Shown: positions 12,838 through 48,823 of the stretch, piece after piece
How the letters are laid out: every line of letters starts with the position of its first letter
Numbering within the stretch: position 1 is the first letter of the stretch
Assembly (NCBI RefSeq): GCF_905475395.1
Contig: NC_058339.1
Location: 55,809,172 to 55,873,171, forward strand
Direction of reading: 5' to 3'
DNA from: Chrysoperla carnea
Lineage: Eukaryota; Arthropoda; Insecta; Neuroptera; Chrysopidae
DNA: 64,000 nt
Made by a program: the position numbers and the translations under genes
The notes under the pieces: model-generated
Seen by the model: the letters and a program-made list of their open reading frames with translations, nothing else
Told to the model about the DNA's origin: nothing
The model's database searches: none

Positions 12838-13997
12838 TTTTATATTATATTTAACACACTTTTTTGGAATCAATAAAATCTATCGGACATTTAATGAATA
12901 TTTAATAAATATATAGAAAAACTCGTGGAAATATCGTGAAAGTTATAGGTTAAGTTTATATAACAATTATAAAAACACAAATGAACTGTTTATATGTGTA
13001 TAGTAAACAAATAAATATTTAAAATAAAATAAATAAAATAAATTAACGATTTAAATATAAGTTGGAATCAAATCCCGCCAAATCTACTCAGCATAGTTAA
13101 AAGGAACTTTTATAGTCCGTAACGTTTAAATGTGCAAACGAATTTACTCCAATGTGAAGTGAAGCTATACGCAATTCAGTCTCCAAGCTATAATTTAGCG
13201 CGTTTTTTTAAATTACGGTATAGATTATTATATTCAAGTATAATTGATTAATAACTTTTATTTTAGAAAGTTTTAAAAATAAAATTAATTAAAATAAACA
13301 ATGATGTTGTTTTATTTAATTTACTTTAAAGTGATTTATATTTTCACAGGATAAATAACGTTAATTAATTTAATGACTAGCACAGCCTGAGAGATAACCA
13401 TAGACAGACTAAATAAATACAAATTGACGATACTACTGGTATTGACAGAGATATAGTAGCATAGTAGGTGATTGATGAAGCTAAATCGACCGCAGCGCTG
13501 TTATCTTATATTTGCAGTAAACGATGCGTTTTATTTAAAATAATAAAATATGACTAATTTCCAACTATTTACATGTAAATGGTATAGAAATGTCAAATTA
13601 AAATGATTGAAAATTAACAATTAATTAAACTTGTTGCATTAGAAATTGTGTTAATAAGAGACGAAATTGCACAAATAATATTTTTAAAATAAATTAACGT
13701 AATTACTAAAGCAAACTAAAGTAATAGTTAGTTGCAATGTGAACTATGGATGGTATTGTTCTATTAAAGGATTCTTGTTCTATTAAAGGTTCTATTGTGA
13801 TAAAACATTTGCTCGGAAACATGATTTATTTAGATATACACTCATTCATACTGGAGAAAAACTATTAATCATCTATCTAAAATTAGTATAGACATCTGTG
13901 ATTATTACACGTCACAAATACAAATGTCAGTTTAGAGTTTTGACATTTGTAGTTTGTACTGTTCCAAGTGGAATTGTCAAACAAAATTTTCTCCAAA
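12838..13997. promoter_or_regulatory. Shared intergenic region between divergent RCC1 and Exo70
   Basis: The start codons of RCC1 (minus) and Exo70 (plus) are 1160 bp apart and face away from each other, so both promoters must lie here unless non-coding 5' exons exist elsewhere. I see no sharp core promoter motif. A zinc-finger coding relic (13793-13861) sits inside. The position is inferred from gene layout only. Confidence 0.45.
13793..13861 (+). pseudogene. C2H2 zinc-finger fragment (relic)
   Basis: One frame reads YCDKTFARKHDLFRYTLIHT followed by GEK, which is a C2H2 finger and the start of the classical TGEK linker. The first cysteine pair is incomplete: only one Cys remains, and the upstream frame has a TAA a few codons before. 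The first zinc-binding His is replaced by Tyr (R-Y-T..IH), although a His is present earlier in KHD. No further fingers follow; the frame decays after GEKL. It is a stranded fragment of a zinc-finger gene, not a working gene. Confidence 0.7.
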
Positions 13998-16900
13998 ATG
14001 GTTTTGGAGACAGAGCAAATGAATGAGGTTGATAGTTTGTTGGAAAAAGTATGTACATTCTATTCGGGGAACATTGTATTTTTTAAAAATAATTATTACA
14101 TATTTCGTTTTTTCTTATTTTAAAGCAACGATCCAATTTAGATTTATTGAAATCCAGAGTAAATAGAAGTTCACAACTTGCTTCTGGTATGGTTGGTATG
14201 TTAAGTTCTTTTGAAGATAGATTAGCACGTTTAGAAGATACTATTTTACCTGTGTATCATGAAACTGAAAGTCTACAACGATGTCAACAAAGTAATTTAT
14301 TTTATCTTTGCTACTAAAAACGTTAAACATGTCTTACGGTGATTTTCTTAACATTTTCCTAGATATGGAACGTACATTACAGGCACTAGATCATGTTATA
14401 AGTTTGTACAGTGTGTCACATGAAGTAGAGCAAACTATTCGTAAAGGTCCAGGAACTCCACCAAATGGAACTGGATTGAATACTTTTTTGTTGGCCATGA
14501 ACCGATTAACTCAAGCTCGATTATATTTTGAGAAAAATAACTCACAAAGTGTTGAATTAGAAAATGTAGTAAGTTTAATTAATAATTTAATGATTTGTTT
14601 CACATTTTATTATTAAGCGTAGGATTTCATATAAGAGAATGTCCATTTTCGACTTATTTCCGGAGGGGGGGTAAAAAAAAGAGAAGTCGTCGATTTGCAG
14701 TATCCCATAAAGATCCACTTATAAGAATCTGAAGTTTTGTGACTAAAAACCTCTGTGCTCCTTCGGTGGAGGGTTTAATAACGTATAAAAAAATTAATCC
14801 TTTATACCAGGTTAGGAAAATTGATCAATTAATGGTTTTAATATTTTTTAGTCCAGTTTGTATAACATTGGCTGCGACGCTCTTAAAGATGAATTTAAAG
14901 AGCTATTATCGAAACATAGTAAACCAGTTTTACCAATTGTACTAATCGATTTGATTAGTATCGACGAAGGTAATTGAAAATACGATTAATCAAATAATAA
15001 AAAATTTTAATTATAAAAAACATTTATTCATCAAGATACATCAAATGAAGATTCTCCTGTTTCTCTTCCAAGTTTACCAGAAACTGCTCAAATGGAGTTG
15101 AATACTTTATCCTCGTGGTTATTAAATGCAGGACGCCAGGAGTGCTTAGATTCATGGGCAACAATTCGAGGTTCAACAGTTGTTAAATCTTTGAAACATT
15201 TAAAAGACCATCGTCGATCGGCTAGTGGCGGAAGTATTTCAGGAATGGCTGTAGGTGCTTCACCAATGATGCGTGCAAAATTTCAAAATCGACATGAAAC
15301 TAGTCGTAGACCATCTACACGACGTTTAAATATGTAAGAATACTTTTGTCCGCGTTTGAACACTTCTCGAAATTAAACATCTTTGATATTGAATTTTTTT
15401 TCGTTTTTCGGGAGTATTTCACAAAACTACTAGTTGAAGCTACCTGCAAATTTTCAACTCCCTATCTTTTACAATTTTTGAGAAAATGGAGACACCAAAG
15501 TTTTGTCCTAATTTGCGCCCTCACGGATAAACAGTGATATTTACAAAAAAATGTTTCAAACAAAAGTTGTTTCATTGCGTATAAGGAACATTTTTGATTT
15601 ACAAGACCCAATTGCCCTATGTTACTCAGAACACGCTATAAAACTTTCAGACAACTGAAAATGGACGAATTAGGTAATTTTATGAATAACTATACCAAAA
15701 TTTTGTTCGTATTATCAATATTTTTAGGCATTACAAACTTGGGACTAAAATAAGTATACTTTGATATATATTAAATATATACAGGATATACAAAATGTTG
15801 TTATTTATAAAAAATTCCTTGTTTTAAAAGTTATGAAAAATAATTTTTACCTAGTTAGAATACGAAACTCGAAAGATAATTTTAAACTTTCTCATTATAA
15901 ATTTTGGCTGCAAAATGCGACGGTTGCCTAAATAATAATTAATTTTTTAGATTTAAAAAAGTGATTCAATTGTTATAATTATTGTTTTATGTTACAGTTT
16001 TGAAAAAAAAGCCAATAGAATGCTGCAAAAAGCATCGCAAACGTTAGAACATTCCACAGGTTTATCATTAGGAATTCGAAGACCATCCTCGCAATTTGGT
16101 ATTTATTTATTTTTCATATTTGCGATATTGTGGATGACTAATTGAAAATTTGTCTTTGAATTTTAGATGGATCAAATATGAATGATGATTTAGAGAGTGA
16201 TGCTGAAATGGAACGTTATCTTGTATGTGTTGCTGCCTTACATCGACTAATGCAAGCGGAACAAACATTAATAAGTTCAATAATCCCAACACAGTATCAG
16301 CATCAAGTGTTTGAAAAAACAATACGTGAAGCTATGGATTTAATTGTACAAGATGGCGAGGTAACTGTTTAACTAATTATTTGTTTCTCTCACGGAAATT
16401 ACTGTATCTTAAAAGTTTTAAAGGCTGTTAGCTTTGTATTAATTTTAACTTGGCTTTTTCCTCCATCAAATATTTCGGGATAGGGAATTCTCAAAGTTTG
16501 TGCAAGAAGCTAACCAAAAATCCGGAAACCTAAGTAATTGATTGTAAAATTTATGCTTTCAACCTGGATTTAGAGATTCTATTTTAATTCGTTCAAGTTA
16601 GCTATTTTGGCAAACCAAGAATCGAATCAAATTTAGAGTTTCAAATTAAAAAATGAACACTTTATTTTATAATTTTTGGGTGAAATTTTGTAAGTTTCTA
16701 TTTTTTTACTCGTCGCGCTGACATCCTTAGCGTTAAAATCTGAAATTTAAAATATAAATTTTTTATCGATTATGGATTTATACCAGCGTATGTAATATAC
16801 GAAGTAAATTTCTGTATATTGTTTGCGTACGGAGAACATAAAAAATTATTATAACCTAGTGAATACACTTTCAATTTTTACTTCTTTTTTTTTTTTTCTA

Positions 16901-19261
16901 GAACATAGCAACACGTGCAAAGCGTTGTATAAATCGTCATGATTTTGCAGCTGTTCTAGTTGTATTTCCAATTATAAAGCAATTACGAGCTTTACGTCCA
17001 GATTTTGAACGCACTGTTGAGCATTGTGATTTTACGTTACGTAATAAATTCGCTCTTATTATTACAATTTTGGAAGAAACAGTATGTATCCTTTTTTTTG
17101 TATTAAAAAATATGCGAAAATTTTAATGTTAATTTTGTTTAGGCTGCCAAAGCTTTAGAAGATTTTATGGAAAGTGTACGTACAGAAGGAAGTGCCTTAC
17201 CTCCAGATGGAACTGTTCATGAACTTACTAGCAACGTTCTTGTATTTTTAGAACAACTTCGTGAATGTGGTCCCACAGCTGGTATTATATTAGCTAAAAA
17301 CTCCGTATATACAAATGCTTTAGCATTACATTCCCACTTGCAATTAGAGACAGCAGGCGACCAACACAATGCTTTATTAGGAATTTACATAAGTTAGTTT
17401 TTATCTTGCTAACAATAAATCAAAATGCAAAAATTTTAACTTATGAAAACTTTGATTTCAGAAAAAGTTTTGGCTCAATTAAATTTATCGCTTTTGAATA
17501 AAAGTGAAGCTTACAGTGATCCTGCTTTAAAAGCTATTTTTAGACTAAATAATACTCATCATACTTTGGTGACCTTACAACGCTCACGTTTGTTAGCATT
17601 AGCTGCTGTTTTGGATGCACAAATTGAACAAGCTTATCATGACATGATTCAAGAACATAAACAAGCATACCAACTAAGGTAAGTTTTGGAGCACAAAAGA
17701 AGCAAAATAAAAAACTCCTTTTTTTTAAATTCTAGTTGGAGCAAACTTTTAAATTGTATTTGCAATTCCGATGATACTGCAGTTAATTTACTTCAAGGTG
17801 GTAAATTACGTGACAAAGATCGAGCTCTTGTAAAAGAAAAATTTGCTGTGAGTTGATTTATTTAGAAAATATTTTAGTCAGGGAATTATTTATTCATTGA
17901 TTTATGTAATTTGAAGGCTTTCAATAAGGAATTGGAAGAAATGAGTAAAGTACAACGAGGATATTCAATTCCAGACGTCGAACTTCGTGAAAGTTTAAAA
18001 CGTGATATCAAAGAACATATTTTACCCAAATATGATGCCTTCTATTGCTTGTAAGTCCTAGTTTGTTTAAGTATTTTGACCTTAACATAGAGGGAGTACC
18101 GCATTGCAATGTATTATTTTTAACACGAGTGTGATGCCGAAGCGTATACATATAAATTATTCTTACCTGAATCATTCGTTACTTGCCTTAGAATTTTTAT
18201 ATATGAATACAATTTTTGTCTGAGAGCCCAAGGGTAATATAACCTTAACATGTTATGATCTCTCAGACACCTTATTAAATTAATCTGCTAACATAATATC
18301 ACGAAATATCACCTTCGTGTAAATTGATTTGCGATAATATTACACCGTGATTCGCAAGCATTTTGTATTCTATAGCAATAATATGGTAATAAAAAGTTTG
18401 ATGGCAGTTATCAGTTGACTATAAAATAACTTCAGAACGTAGTATCTAATCAAGAGTACCACAGGGAAATGTAATAGGAATGGGACCAGTACTCATCATC
18501 CGTAGCCATATTTAATAAACTATTGGGTCGTTCTTTCATTATTAATGTTTTGTTTTTTTGCACTGTGTTCGATTAGAGAAGTTTGCGTTTTTATGCTGTA
18601 AAATTAAATCCTATTATTTCAATTTATCTCTCTACCAGCTTAAACTGCATAAACAAATGTTTTAAGCCAATTGTATTGTGTTTTTACATAAATTCGGTTA
18701 ATTTAGTAAATTTCGTTTAATATCTTATAAGTTTTAACTCCAATAAAATGAAGTAGGTCTAGCGGTAGACACTTTTGCAAGTAGGCCTTGAAGCTATCCA
18801 ACACATGGTGCCGCATTGCCAGTAGGATTTAAATCACGCCTTTTACTCTTCAGTGTCGATCACTCTATTGTGACTGGCAAGGATGAATGAACGGAAAAAG
18901 GTGACAGGCGAAAGGAAAACATGGCGTATTGATTTCAAATACAATTTACTTAATTATTCTCCATTATTAGCTTAAATGATTTATGCACTTAATTTTTTTA
19001 ATGCTTTCTTATGTAGTTTTAGATGGTAAATAGGAAATTTGAAAAAATTTATAAAATTTCTTTTTGTAACGTTTTTAAAATCACAAATTTCTCTACCCTA
19101 CCCTATATTCTTACTCATAAAATTTTTTTATTTAATAAGAAAATTAATTAATTTACAGATATTGCAACGTCCAGTTCACAAAAAATGCTGATAAATATTT
19201 AAAGTATAATACAGCACAAGTGTCAGCACTTATTGACTGTTTGTTTGATGTTGCTGCGTAG
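13998..19261 (+). CDS. Exo70: Exocyst complex component 7 (Exo70)
   Basis: Thirteen exons: 13998-14048, 14126-14291, 14363-14568, 14852-14969, 15036-15333, 15998-16098, 16167-16360, 16902-17081, 17143-17392, 17462-17678, 17736-17847, 17917-18050 and 19159-19261. They join in frame to 709 residues (human EXOC7 isoforms are about 650-735). Exo70 is the exocyst subunit that binds PI(4,5)P2 and small GTPases and tethers secretory vesicles to the plasma membrane. Family hallmarks that I recognise are SSFEDRLARLEDTILPVY near the N terminus, ALDHVISLYSV, DGTVHELTSNVLVFLEQL and the C-terminal FTKNADKYLKYNTAQ...LIDCLFDVAA. The N terminus is predicted to be coiled-coil; the rest is an all-helical rod. 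The start is the only in-frame ATG of exon 1 and gives an N terminus colinear with EXOC7. A basic, Ser/Arg-rich linker is encoded by exon 5. Intron 5 holds a family A repeat and intron 12 (1108 nt) a possible SINE. Confidence 0.95.
15355..15785 (+). repeat. Dispersed repeat family A copy in Exo70 intron 5
   Basis: Matches the family A order: 'agaaaatggagacaccaaag', 'aatttgcgccctcacggata', 'aaaaaatgtttcaaacaaaa', then 'ctataccaaaattttgttcg' and 'acaaacttgggactaaa'. A middle part (the 'gaactcgacctcac' block) is shortened. It ends near 'tactttgatatatattaaat'. It lies in the same orientation as the host gene. Confidence 0.7.
18745..18845 (+). repeat. Possible tRNA-derived SINE in Exo70 intron 12
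   Basis: The stretch begins 'taggtctagcggtagac', which resembles a pol III A box. About 65 nt further it has 'aggatttaaatcacgcc', a weak B-box resemblance (GGTTCRAATCC type). It is more GC-rich than its surroundings. No tRNA cloverleaf can be completed. A second copy was not found in the window. Confidence 0.3.
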
Positions 19262-19455
19262 CCTCCTCCTTTACGTTTACGTAATCGGAGACGTTGCTTA
19301 TTTGGATGTTTTAAAAAGAATTAATTGGAGCTTTCTAGGTTGAATTTTCCAATAGAGAGTTGTATAAATATATGAACTAAAATATTAATGAAAAAATATA
19401 TTTATTATACACAAATTGTACAATTATCTACTTTAAATATAAAAAAAGCAATGCA

Positions 19456-19461
19456 AATAAA
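19456..19461 (+). terminator. Poly(A) signal AATAAA, Exo70
   Basis: Canonical hexamer about 195 nt after the Exo70 stop codon and before the next gene. It is chosen because no earlier AATAAA follows the stop. Confidence 0.45.
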
Positions 19462-20102
19462 CACATTTTAAGCACATGGATATTCTAATTTTTTAAATTC
19501 CTGTGATTAACAATCTTTCCGTTGGTAGCTTCTAAGCCAGTCGATTAAAGTGAGTATACTCATCCCCTTCAAGATCTCAGTTATGTGGTTTTCTTTGAAC
19601 CCCTTTAGGCTACTACCAATCGAGTCGATCATTCGCCTTATGCCTTCACATCAAGACCTTAACTGTGTGATCTACGTTGGCGCTTTTTATCTTCTGTTTT
19701 GATTTGAAGGGTTAACTTTGGATATTGATACTCTATGATTCGTGCAATGTGTCTAACGTATACTAAAGTTTTTGAAATTAGACAAACCGTACGATATCGG
19801 ATCTCTTTCCTTTCGCATTTCTAATATTCTTACCATTTCCCTTCCTTCAAATTCGTTAAAATAATAATTAGATCTTAAATTTAGTTTGTTCGCAAATTAA
19901 AGTTATTTTCAATTTTTTGTCACATTTATTACGAAACCAACCGTAAAAATTAATACAAATCTTGTGAAAAGATTCAAAAATCTGATCTACATTGTGGATA
20001 ATTTTTAAAATTTCCAAATTCATGTCATAAGAATATGACAACTTGTCATTATACATTTCTTGATTTAACATAAAAATCAGTTACAAAATATATTTTTTCA
20101 AA

Positions 20103-20576
20103 ATGATTTCAAGTGATAAAGCACTTAAATTATTAAAATCTATTATCACAAAACAAAGTTGTAAATCTCTTCCAAACCGATATCTTTGCGACGAGGCGCC
20201 TACATCTTTATGGAATGATAAAAAAATGGTTCTAAAATTGAAAGAATTATCATACTTACAGTTTACAGCAAATTCTGAGTGTTATAAAATATTTGACAAG
20301 TATATAGAAATAGCTAAGGACATGGAAAAGAAAAGTATTAATGATGTAGAACCATTAGAAATGACCATGGAAGATGTACCTATATTACTTCGAGATGATG
20401 TAGTGAGTGAATCCGATCAAAAGAAACAAATATTAAAGAATGCGCCTATCTCGGAAAGGGATTACTTTGCTGCACCACGCAATCATTTATCAATTGAACA
20501 GATGGAACTTGAAGCAACCCAATCCGGAAAAGAGATCACATTCAAAGAACCCGAAAAGGAACGTAATCCAAGCTAA
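20103..20576 (+). CDS. GatC: Glutamyl-tRNA(Gln) amidotransferase subunit C, mitochondrial
   Basis: Single-exon frame of 157 residues. GatC is the small clamp subunit of GatCAB, which converts Glu-tRNA(Gln) to Gln-tRNA(Gln) in mitochondria. The match to the family is in the middle: a helical stretch around KIFDKYIEIAKDM, then DVEPLEMTMEDVPILLRDD (family form VEPM...LEDR...LR.D), then ILKNAP and ERDYFAAPRNH (family form EEYFVAPPGN). The N-terminal residues are Lys/Arg-rich with few acids, compatible with a mitochondrial presequence. This ATG is the first after an in-frame TGA at 20061. Residues about 135-157 form a charged tail (SGKEITFKEPEKERNPS) not needed for the family match. The same frame continues open for 23 codons after the stop with a repeat of that tail (see 20577-20648). 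It lies about 840 bp downstream of Exo70 on the same strand. Confidence 0.85.
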   Translation: MISSDKALKLLKSIITKQSCKSLPNRYLCDEAPTSLWNDKKMVLKLKELSYLQFTANSECYKIFDKYIEIAKDMEKKSINDVEPLEMTMEDVPILLRDDVVSESDQKKQILKNAPISERDYFAAPRNHLSIEQMELEATQSGKEITFKEPEKERNPS

Positions 20577-20648
20577 TCCGAAAAAGAGCTGATATTTGAA
20601 GAATCCGAGGAGATAATAGAAAATTCTATAGACCCAAAATCAGTCTAA
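20577..20648 (+). other. In-frame continuation of GatC tail beyond the stop
   Basis: Directly after the TAA at 20574-20576 the same frame reads SEKELIFEESEEIIENS then IDPKSV and a second TAA (20646-20648). SEKELIFEESEEIIENS lines up with the last coded residues SGKEITFKEPEKERNPS, so an imperfect 51-bp tandem duplication spans the stop. Either the stop arose after the duplication and the extension is dead, or some readthrough occurs. I favour the first. Confidence 0.6.
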
Positions 20649-20664
20649 AGAGATTTATTGTGAA

Positions 20665-20670
20665 AATAAA
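20665..20670 (+). terminator. Poly(A) signal AATAAA, GatC
   Basis: Canonical hexamer about 90 nt after the GatC stop codon, the first one downstream. Confidence 0.55.
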
Positions 20671-23600
20671 CATTGATCTCATTGACTTAATATATTTTAC
20701 AACTATTTTTTATGTTTTTAATAAATTACAAATTTTTATCGTAAATTCAGAGAGCATTTTCTTTTGGCTCTCATATCAGGAATTTTCAGTTCTGTAGACA
20801 ATGTGGCTAGTAATCTTACGTATATTGTAACTAAGACACTAGAAAATTTCTTAAGATTTACGAAATATATCGTAAACCAGCCCTCAAATAAACTATATGT
20901 AAATGTAAATACATTTAGTAAAATAATGAAATGAGACTTCTCTTGTAACAGTTTTCACTTCTTAATTTCTTATCACGCTTTGCAGTCTAGTTCGTCGAAT
21001 AGGAGAATAAAAAATGTGTTCGTGTTATATAAACCCTTTTCTACTTTTAGTCTTTAGACGTTAGCTTTCAGTACTTAGAGATTGAACAGTTTTATCTAAA
21101 AAGGCTTGACCAATTTTAGTAGAAGGACTTAGCTTTCTCAGTTTTTTATTTTAGATCTTTCTTCCTTTTTTATGCTTTTACTAATGATGTACCAAAAAAG
21201 TTAAGTGAGCCCTTATATTATATACACAGCATATTTTGCACACTCCTTATTCTGTATTGCACAACTTGTATCAAAGAAGCGAAAGTGCTGAACACAGACA
21301 GTTTTTAACCCCCGAATCAAAAAAAGGGGTGTTATACTTTTTACCGCTTTGTTTGTCTGCCTGTCTGTGGCACCGTAGAGCCTAAACAGATGAACCGATT
21401 TGGCTTTTTTTTGTTTCGTTTCAAGAGTAATTTAATGGGGAATGTTCTTAGCTATGTTTCAAGTTCTAGTTTAGGATTTCGTACCCGAAACAACTAAAAA
21501 ATAGGCAATTGATGGATAATGTTGTAACTAACACGGCCCACGGGTCTGTTAACATGATAAACTCAAATATTTCAGAATCAATATATAAATTTTATTAAAA
21601 ATAAATTTTTCATTATGAGGAACACATAAAAATTACAGTTTTTTTTCATTTAAATATTGCTATATAAATTGTATGAATTGCATTTTTTTTTTAATTAAAT
21701 CACATAACTTTTAAAGACTTGTTTTCTAAAAACAAAATGAGAGCAACAATCAACCAAACGAAGACGTGAAAAGTTATGTCCATTTTTTTAAATTCTTTTT
21801 GTTAAGTACCAATTAACTTTTAATGAAGATAGTTGAGGATGAAAAACAACTTACTAATATAAATTTATAAATAAAAAATACTGAATCGTTTTTTCTTTTT
21901 TTTTTATTAAAATGGCAGTTAGGATTTTCTATTAGTTTGAACCATAATTCTTTGCAAATAATTTAATAAGACAGTAAATTCTAAGAACCATAAATTCGGA
22001 GAACCATTATTTATGTTTAATATCACAAATATCGAAATTTTTGTTTTTCTTAATTAAAAAAAATTTAATAATTAACGATATCGAGCAATTTTGAAAGTAT
22101 ATATAAAAAGAATATCTACTTAAATGCAAAGTTTATTTTAAATGTCCAGTATACAGATTGATGTTTGAAAAAAAAATCAAATTAAATCGCTGGTAGCAAG
22201 AGTCGTTAAAAGTTCAAACTAATAGAACAGTATATTGTAAAAAAAGATTCAAAAATCACTGAACTTTTTTTTTGCATCAACAAATTGATAAGAATCAAAT
22301 TTTCTTGAATAATTCAAATCAATTCAATTTATTCGATCAATTTATCAAGAAAATTTTACTCGCTAGTTTTATTGTTAATTTTTCAGGAGTCATTTTGCAA
22401 GGATTGCGTATCAATATAAAACTCGTTTTCTGTAATTGAGGATTGAGAAAGCAATCATTTGAGAAATTTAATACAAAAACAAGTTTTTAAAAACAGTTCA
22501 ATGACCTTTGGATAATTTCTATATATTTTATATGGGAGCGATCAACTGATAAATGCGCTTGCGAAAATTTTAAATCAAAATGTTTTGAGCAATTATCGAC
22601 AAGTACATGAATATGAAATAAAATATTTGTCACAATATTTTGCTGGGTTAAATTGTTTTTCAAACGACATACATCGGTATTTTATTCATATGAAACACAT
22701 ACGCAGACATGATTTTTTTTTCTAGGACTCACAAGCGCTTTTATCGGCTGAAAACATCTAATGTAAAAATCAAAAAAGAATATATTACAAAAATTTTCAA
22801 ATTTAAGTAACTTGTAGCTACGTCGCTTTCGCATGATGTAATATTAAAAATTGACAATAATAATTATTTTATTTTAATATTTTACATATTCAAGTTTATA
22901 AAAATTACACGTATATTATAGAAGAACATTCGATTCGACTATGATATTTTTTTGTTTGTTTAATTATGAATTTGAAAACAAAAGAACAAAAGAAAATGGA
23001 TGAGGATTCATAGAATTACAATTATAATATTCGTGAGTTCATATAACTATTTACATTTTACAAATAAGCCACTTAATTTTTAGGTAACTAATTTTGTTTT
23101 TTTTTTTGCGTTTTAAATCATTTTACTTAAAATTTTGCATTTTATAAAAATAAAAACTTTGTTCTAGCAATGAATCACAAATTGTTTTTGATTTAAAATC
23201 AAGAGCAACTCAGAATCACAAACTAGTCTGTGACTTACTGCTAAAACAAATCTTACAAACCAAAGAAGATAACTAAGTACACGAGTGATTGAATGTGATT
23301 ATGATTATTAACACATACAATGAAAATATACAGAATTATTTGATGTCAAGTTTTATTTATCAGAGAATAAGGAAGGAGGATCGTAAAAATTAGAATGTTA
23401 TTACTTTTATTTTAAGCCCTGGATTGAAATACAAACTTATATCTATCGAGAAGCATGCTTTGCTTAGGGCTTGATTTACTCTGGTGGCAGGATGCGATTT
23501 CAAGATAAAATTTGTTTAATAAGCTGTTATGTATTTTCAATAAATTAATTACTACTTTTGTGTTTAAGTATAACTTCAATTAAAACAAATTGGAGACGGA

Positions 23601-25361
23601 AACTGGAAAACCACAGTCACCTGAAAAATCTTTAGTGACGTCAAAGACCTTAATGGTTCACAGAGGCAAAGATTTATCTATATAAATTTTAAATTAGTCT
23701 CCAATACGTAAAAGATGTCATCAAACCAGAAAAAATTTGCTATAAACCATTTTATACAAAGGTTGAGCAAATGAATATGTTAAAATGAAACCAAAATTTG
23801 CAATCCCAATTCAAAGATGACACAAGATTAAATTGAATTTGCGATTCAGCTCTAATAAATAAATGAGTATGTATGGCCATGTATTATGGTTTTCACATGT
23901 AAATATAAAGCCGCCCTTAACTGTAAAAACTGGTACTATTTTATACGATCCCTAAAAATATTAGTAAAATTCAAAGAAGGCAAGATATCAATAAAAAATG
24001 AAAATGTGATGTCGTACATCTTTGGCAAGGTTTTATTGTACAATATTGTAATTGAAATGTGGTTTTGATATGTATACCCTGTCTTCTCTGATAAAAAAAA
24101 AACACAATAATAATTATTGGGTGTGATGCTCGAAAAATAAATACAATTACATATAAAACATTGAAATGAAATTAATAAAAAGATATTAATTAATTAATAA
24201 TAAATCTATTTATATAAAACAATGATCATCATTTTATAGTTAAATAAAAAAAATTCAACAAAATTGTGCTAGTTTTTATACATTTATATAAAACTAAAAC
24301 AAAAGTTAATACAATAAGGCGTCCTTAGTTAATTTATTGAAATGAAATTTTTAAATTTTTTGAATCGAAATTGCCAAGTAACATTTATAAAGTGATATAT
24401 GATAAATGGGGGAGAATGAAAAAATACCTACGTCACGAACCTAGGGATTCCGTTTTCTTAATAAAATGTATATATCAAAGTATAGAATACGAGCCTGTCT
24501 TTATAAATTTGATTAAATAATTTTCACTATGTTTTTAAAAGCTCATACAAGTTCTTTTAAATAAGTACTTTACCTTTAAAGCAAATTTGTTTTAAAACTT
24601 GTTAATTTATTAAAAAACAAACGAAATAAATTATCGTAAATCTGAACATTTGACCTTGGAAAACGAACAAAATCAAGTTATAAAAACAGTATGTTTTCAT
24701 GAAAAATTAATCCGTTTTTTTTCGGCAAATCGTTCTATATAAAATAAATTTATGAATTCAAAATAAATTTTTAAGTAATTTTGCCATTTTCAAAGTTATC
24801 TAGTTTTTCCTTAAAAAAAGAAAAAAAACTAAAAATCTCAATTTGCAAATAAAAATTACATTCACAGAAACATTGAAGATATTAAAGAATATTAAAAATT
24901 GCTCTCAATGCTGCAGTTACTTGTACACACAATCTAACAATCTAAGTACACTCCCGGGTAATTCACACAAGCGAGATATCTATAAAAGCAAATTGCGACT
25001 TCAAATCCAACAATAATTAGCGCAATCGGTAAGACTTGCAAGCTATGTTTCCATTAATTACAGTTACAAATAACTACCTTCGAATAAAATCGAATACGAT
25101 ATTTTTTGTCAGCTTTTAAAGATATTTCTACATTGTGAGACGTAGATCTTAAAATTAAGTAGAAAATATAAATGTTACTTGAGAGTTTCTTTTTTTGGCT
25201 AATTATTATCACTTGTTTAATAAATTCGTTAGATAAGTACATTTAAATATGTAATTGAATGATTACATAACTTGTAAAAAGAAAACTATAAAATTCAATA
25301 TGTTTTTTAAACGCCATTATTGATTTTTTTGCGTGAGTGTAAATGTGTGTTGTTTGTTTTT
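20671..25361. other. Intergenic between GatC and the MRP gene
   Basis: About 4.7 kb of AT-rich sequence between two convergent genes. It contains one dispersed repeat (21309-21545). The other short open frames have no recognisable domain, and no splice-consistent coding series is visible. Confidence 0.6.
21309..21545 (+). repeat. Dispersed repeat family B
   Basis: Begins 'cccccgaatcaaaaaaaggg' and continues with 'tgtctgcctgtctgtggcac', 'cctaaacagatgaaccgatt', 'tttgtttcgtttcaagagta' and 'tttaatggggaatgttctta'. This combination resembles a high-copy non-coding repeat I recall from several insect genomes; no second copy is in this window. No open frame. Confidence 0.45.
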
Positions 25362-25367
25362 TTTATT
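25362..25367 (-). terminator. Poly(A) signal AATAAA, MRP gene
   Basis: On the minus strand AATAAA follows the MRP stop codon by a few nucleotides. It is the closest candidate; others further downstream cannot be excluded. Confidence 0.35.
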
Positions 25368-25372
25368 TTAAA

Positions 25373-48823
<23,451 letters not shown>

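Noticed and set aside
23886-24068. 60-codon open frame on the plus strand
   Set aside because: No domain, no splice partner, composition like the surrounding AT-rich DNA.
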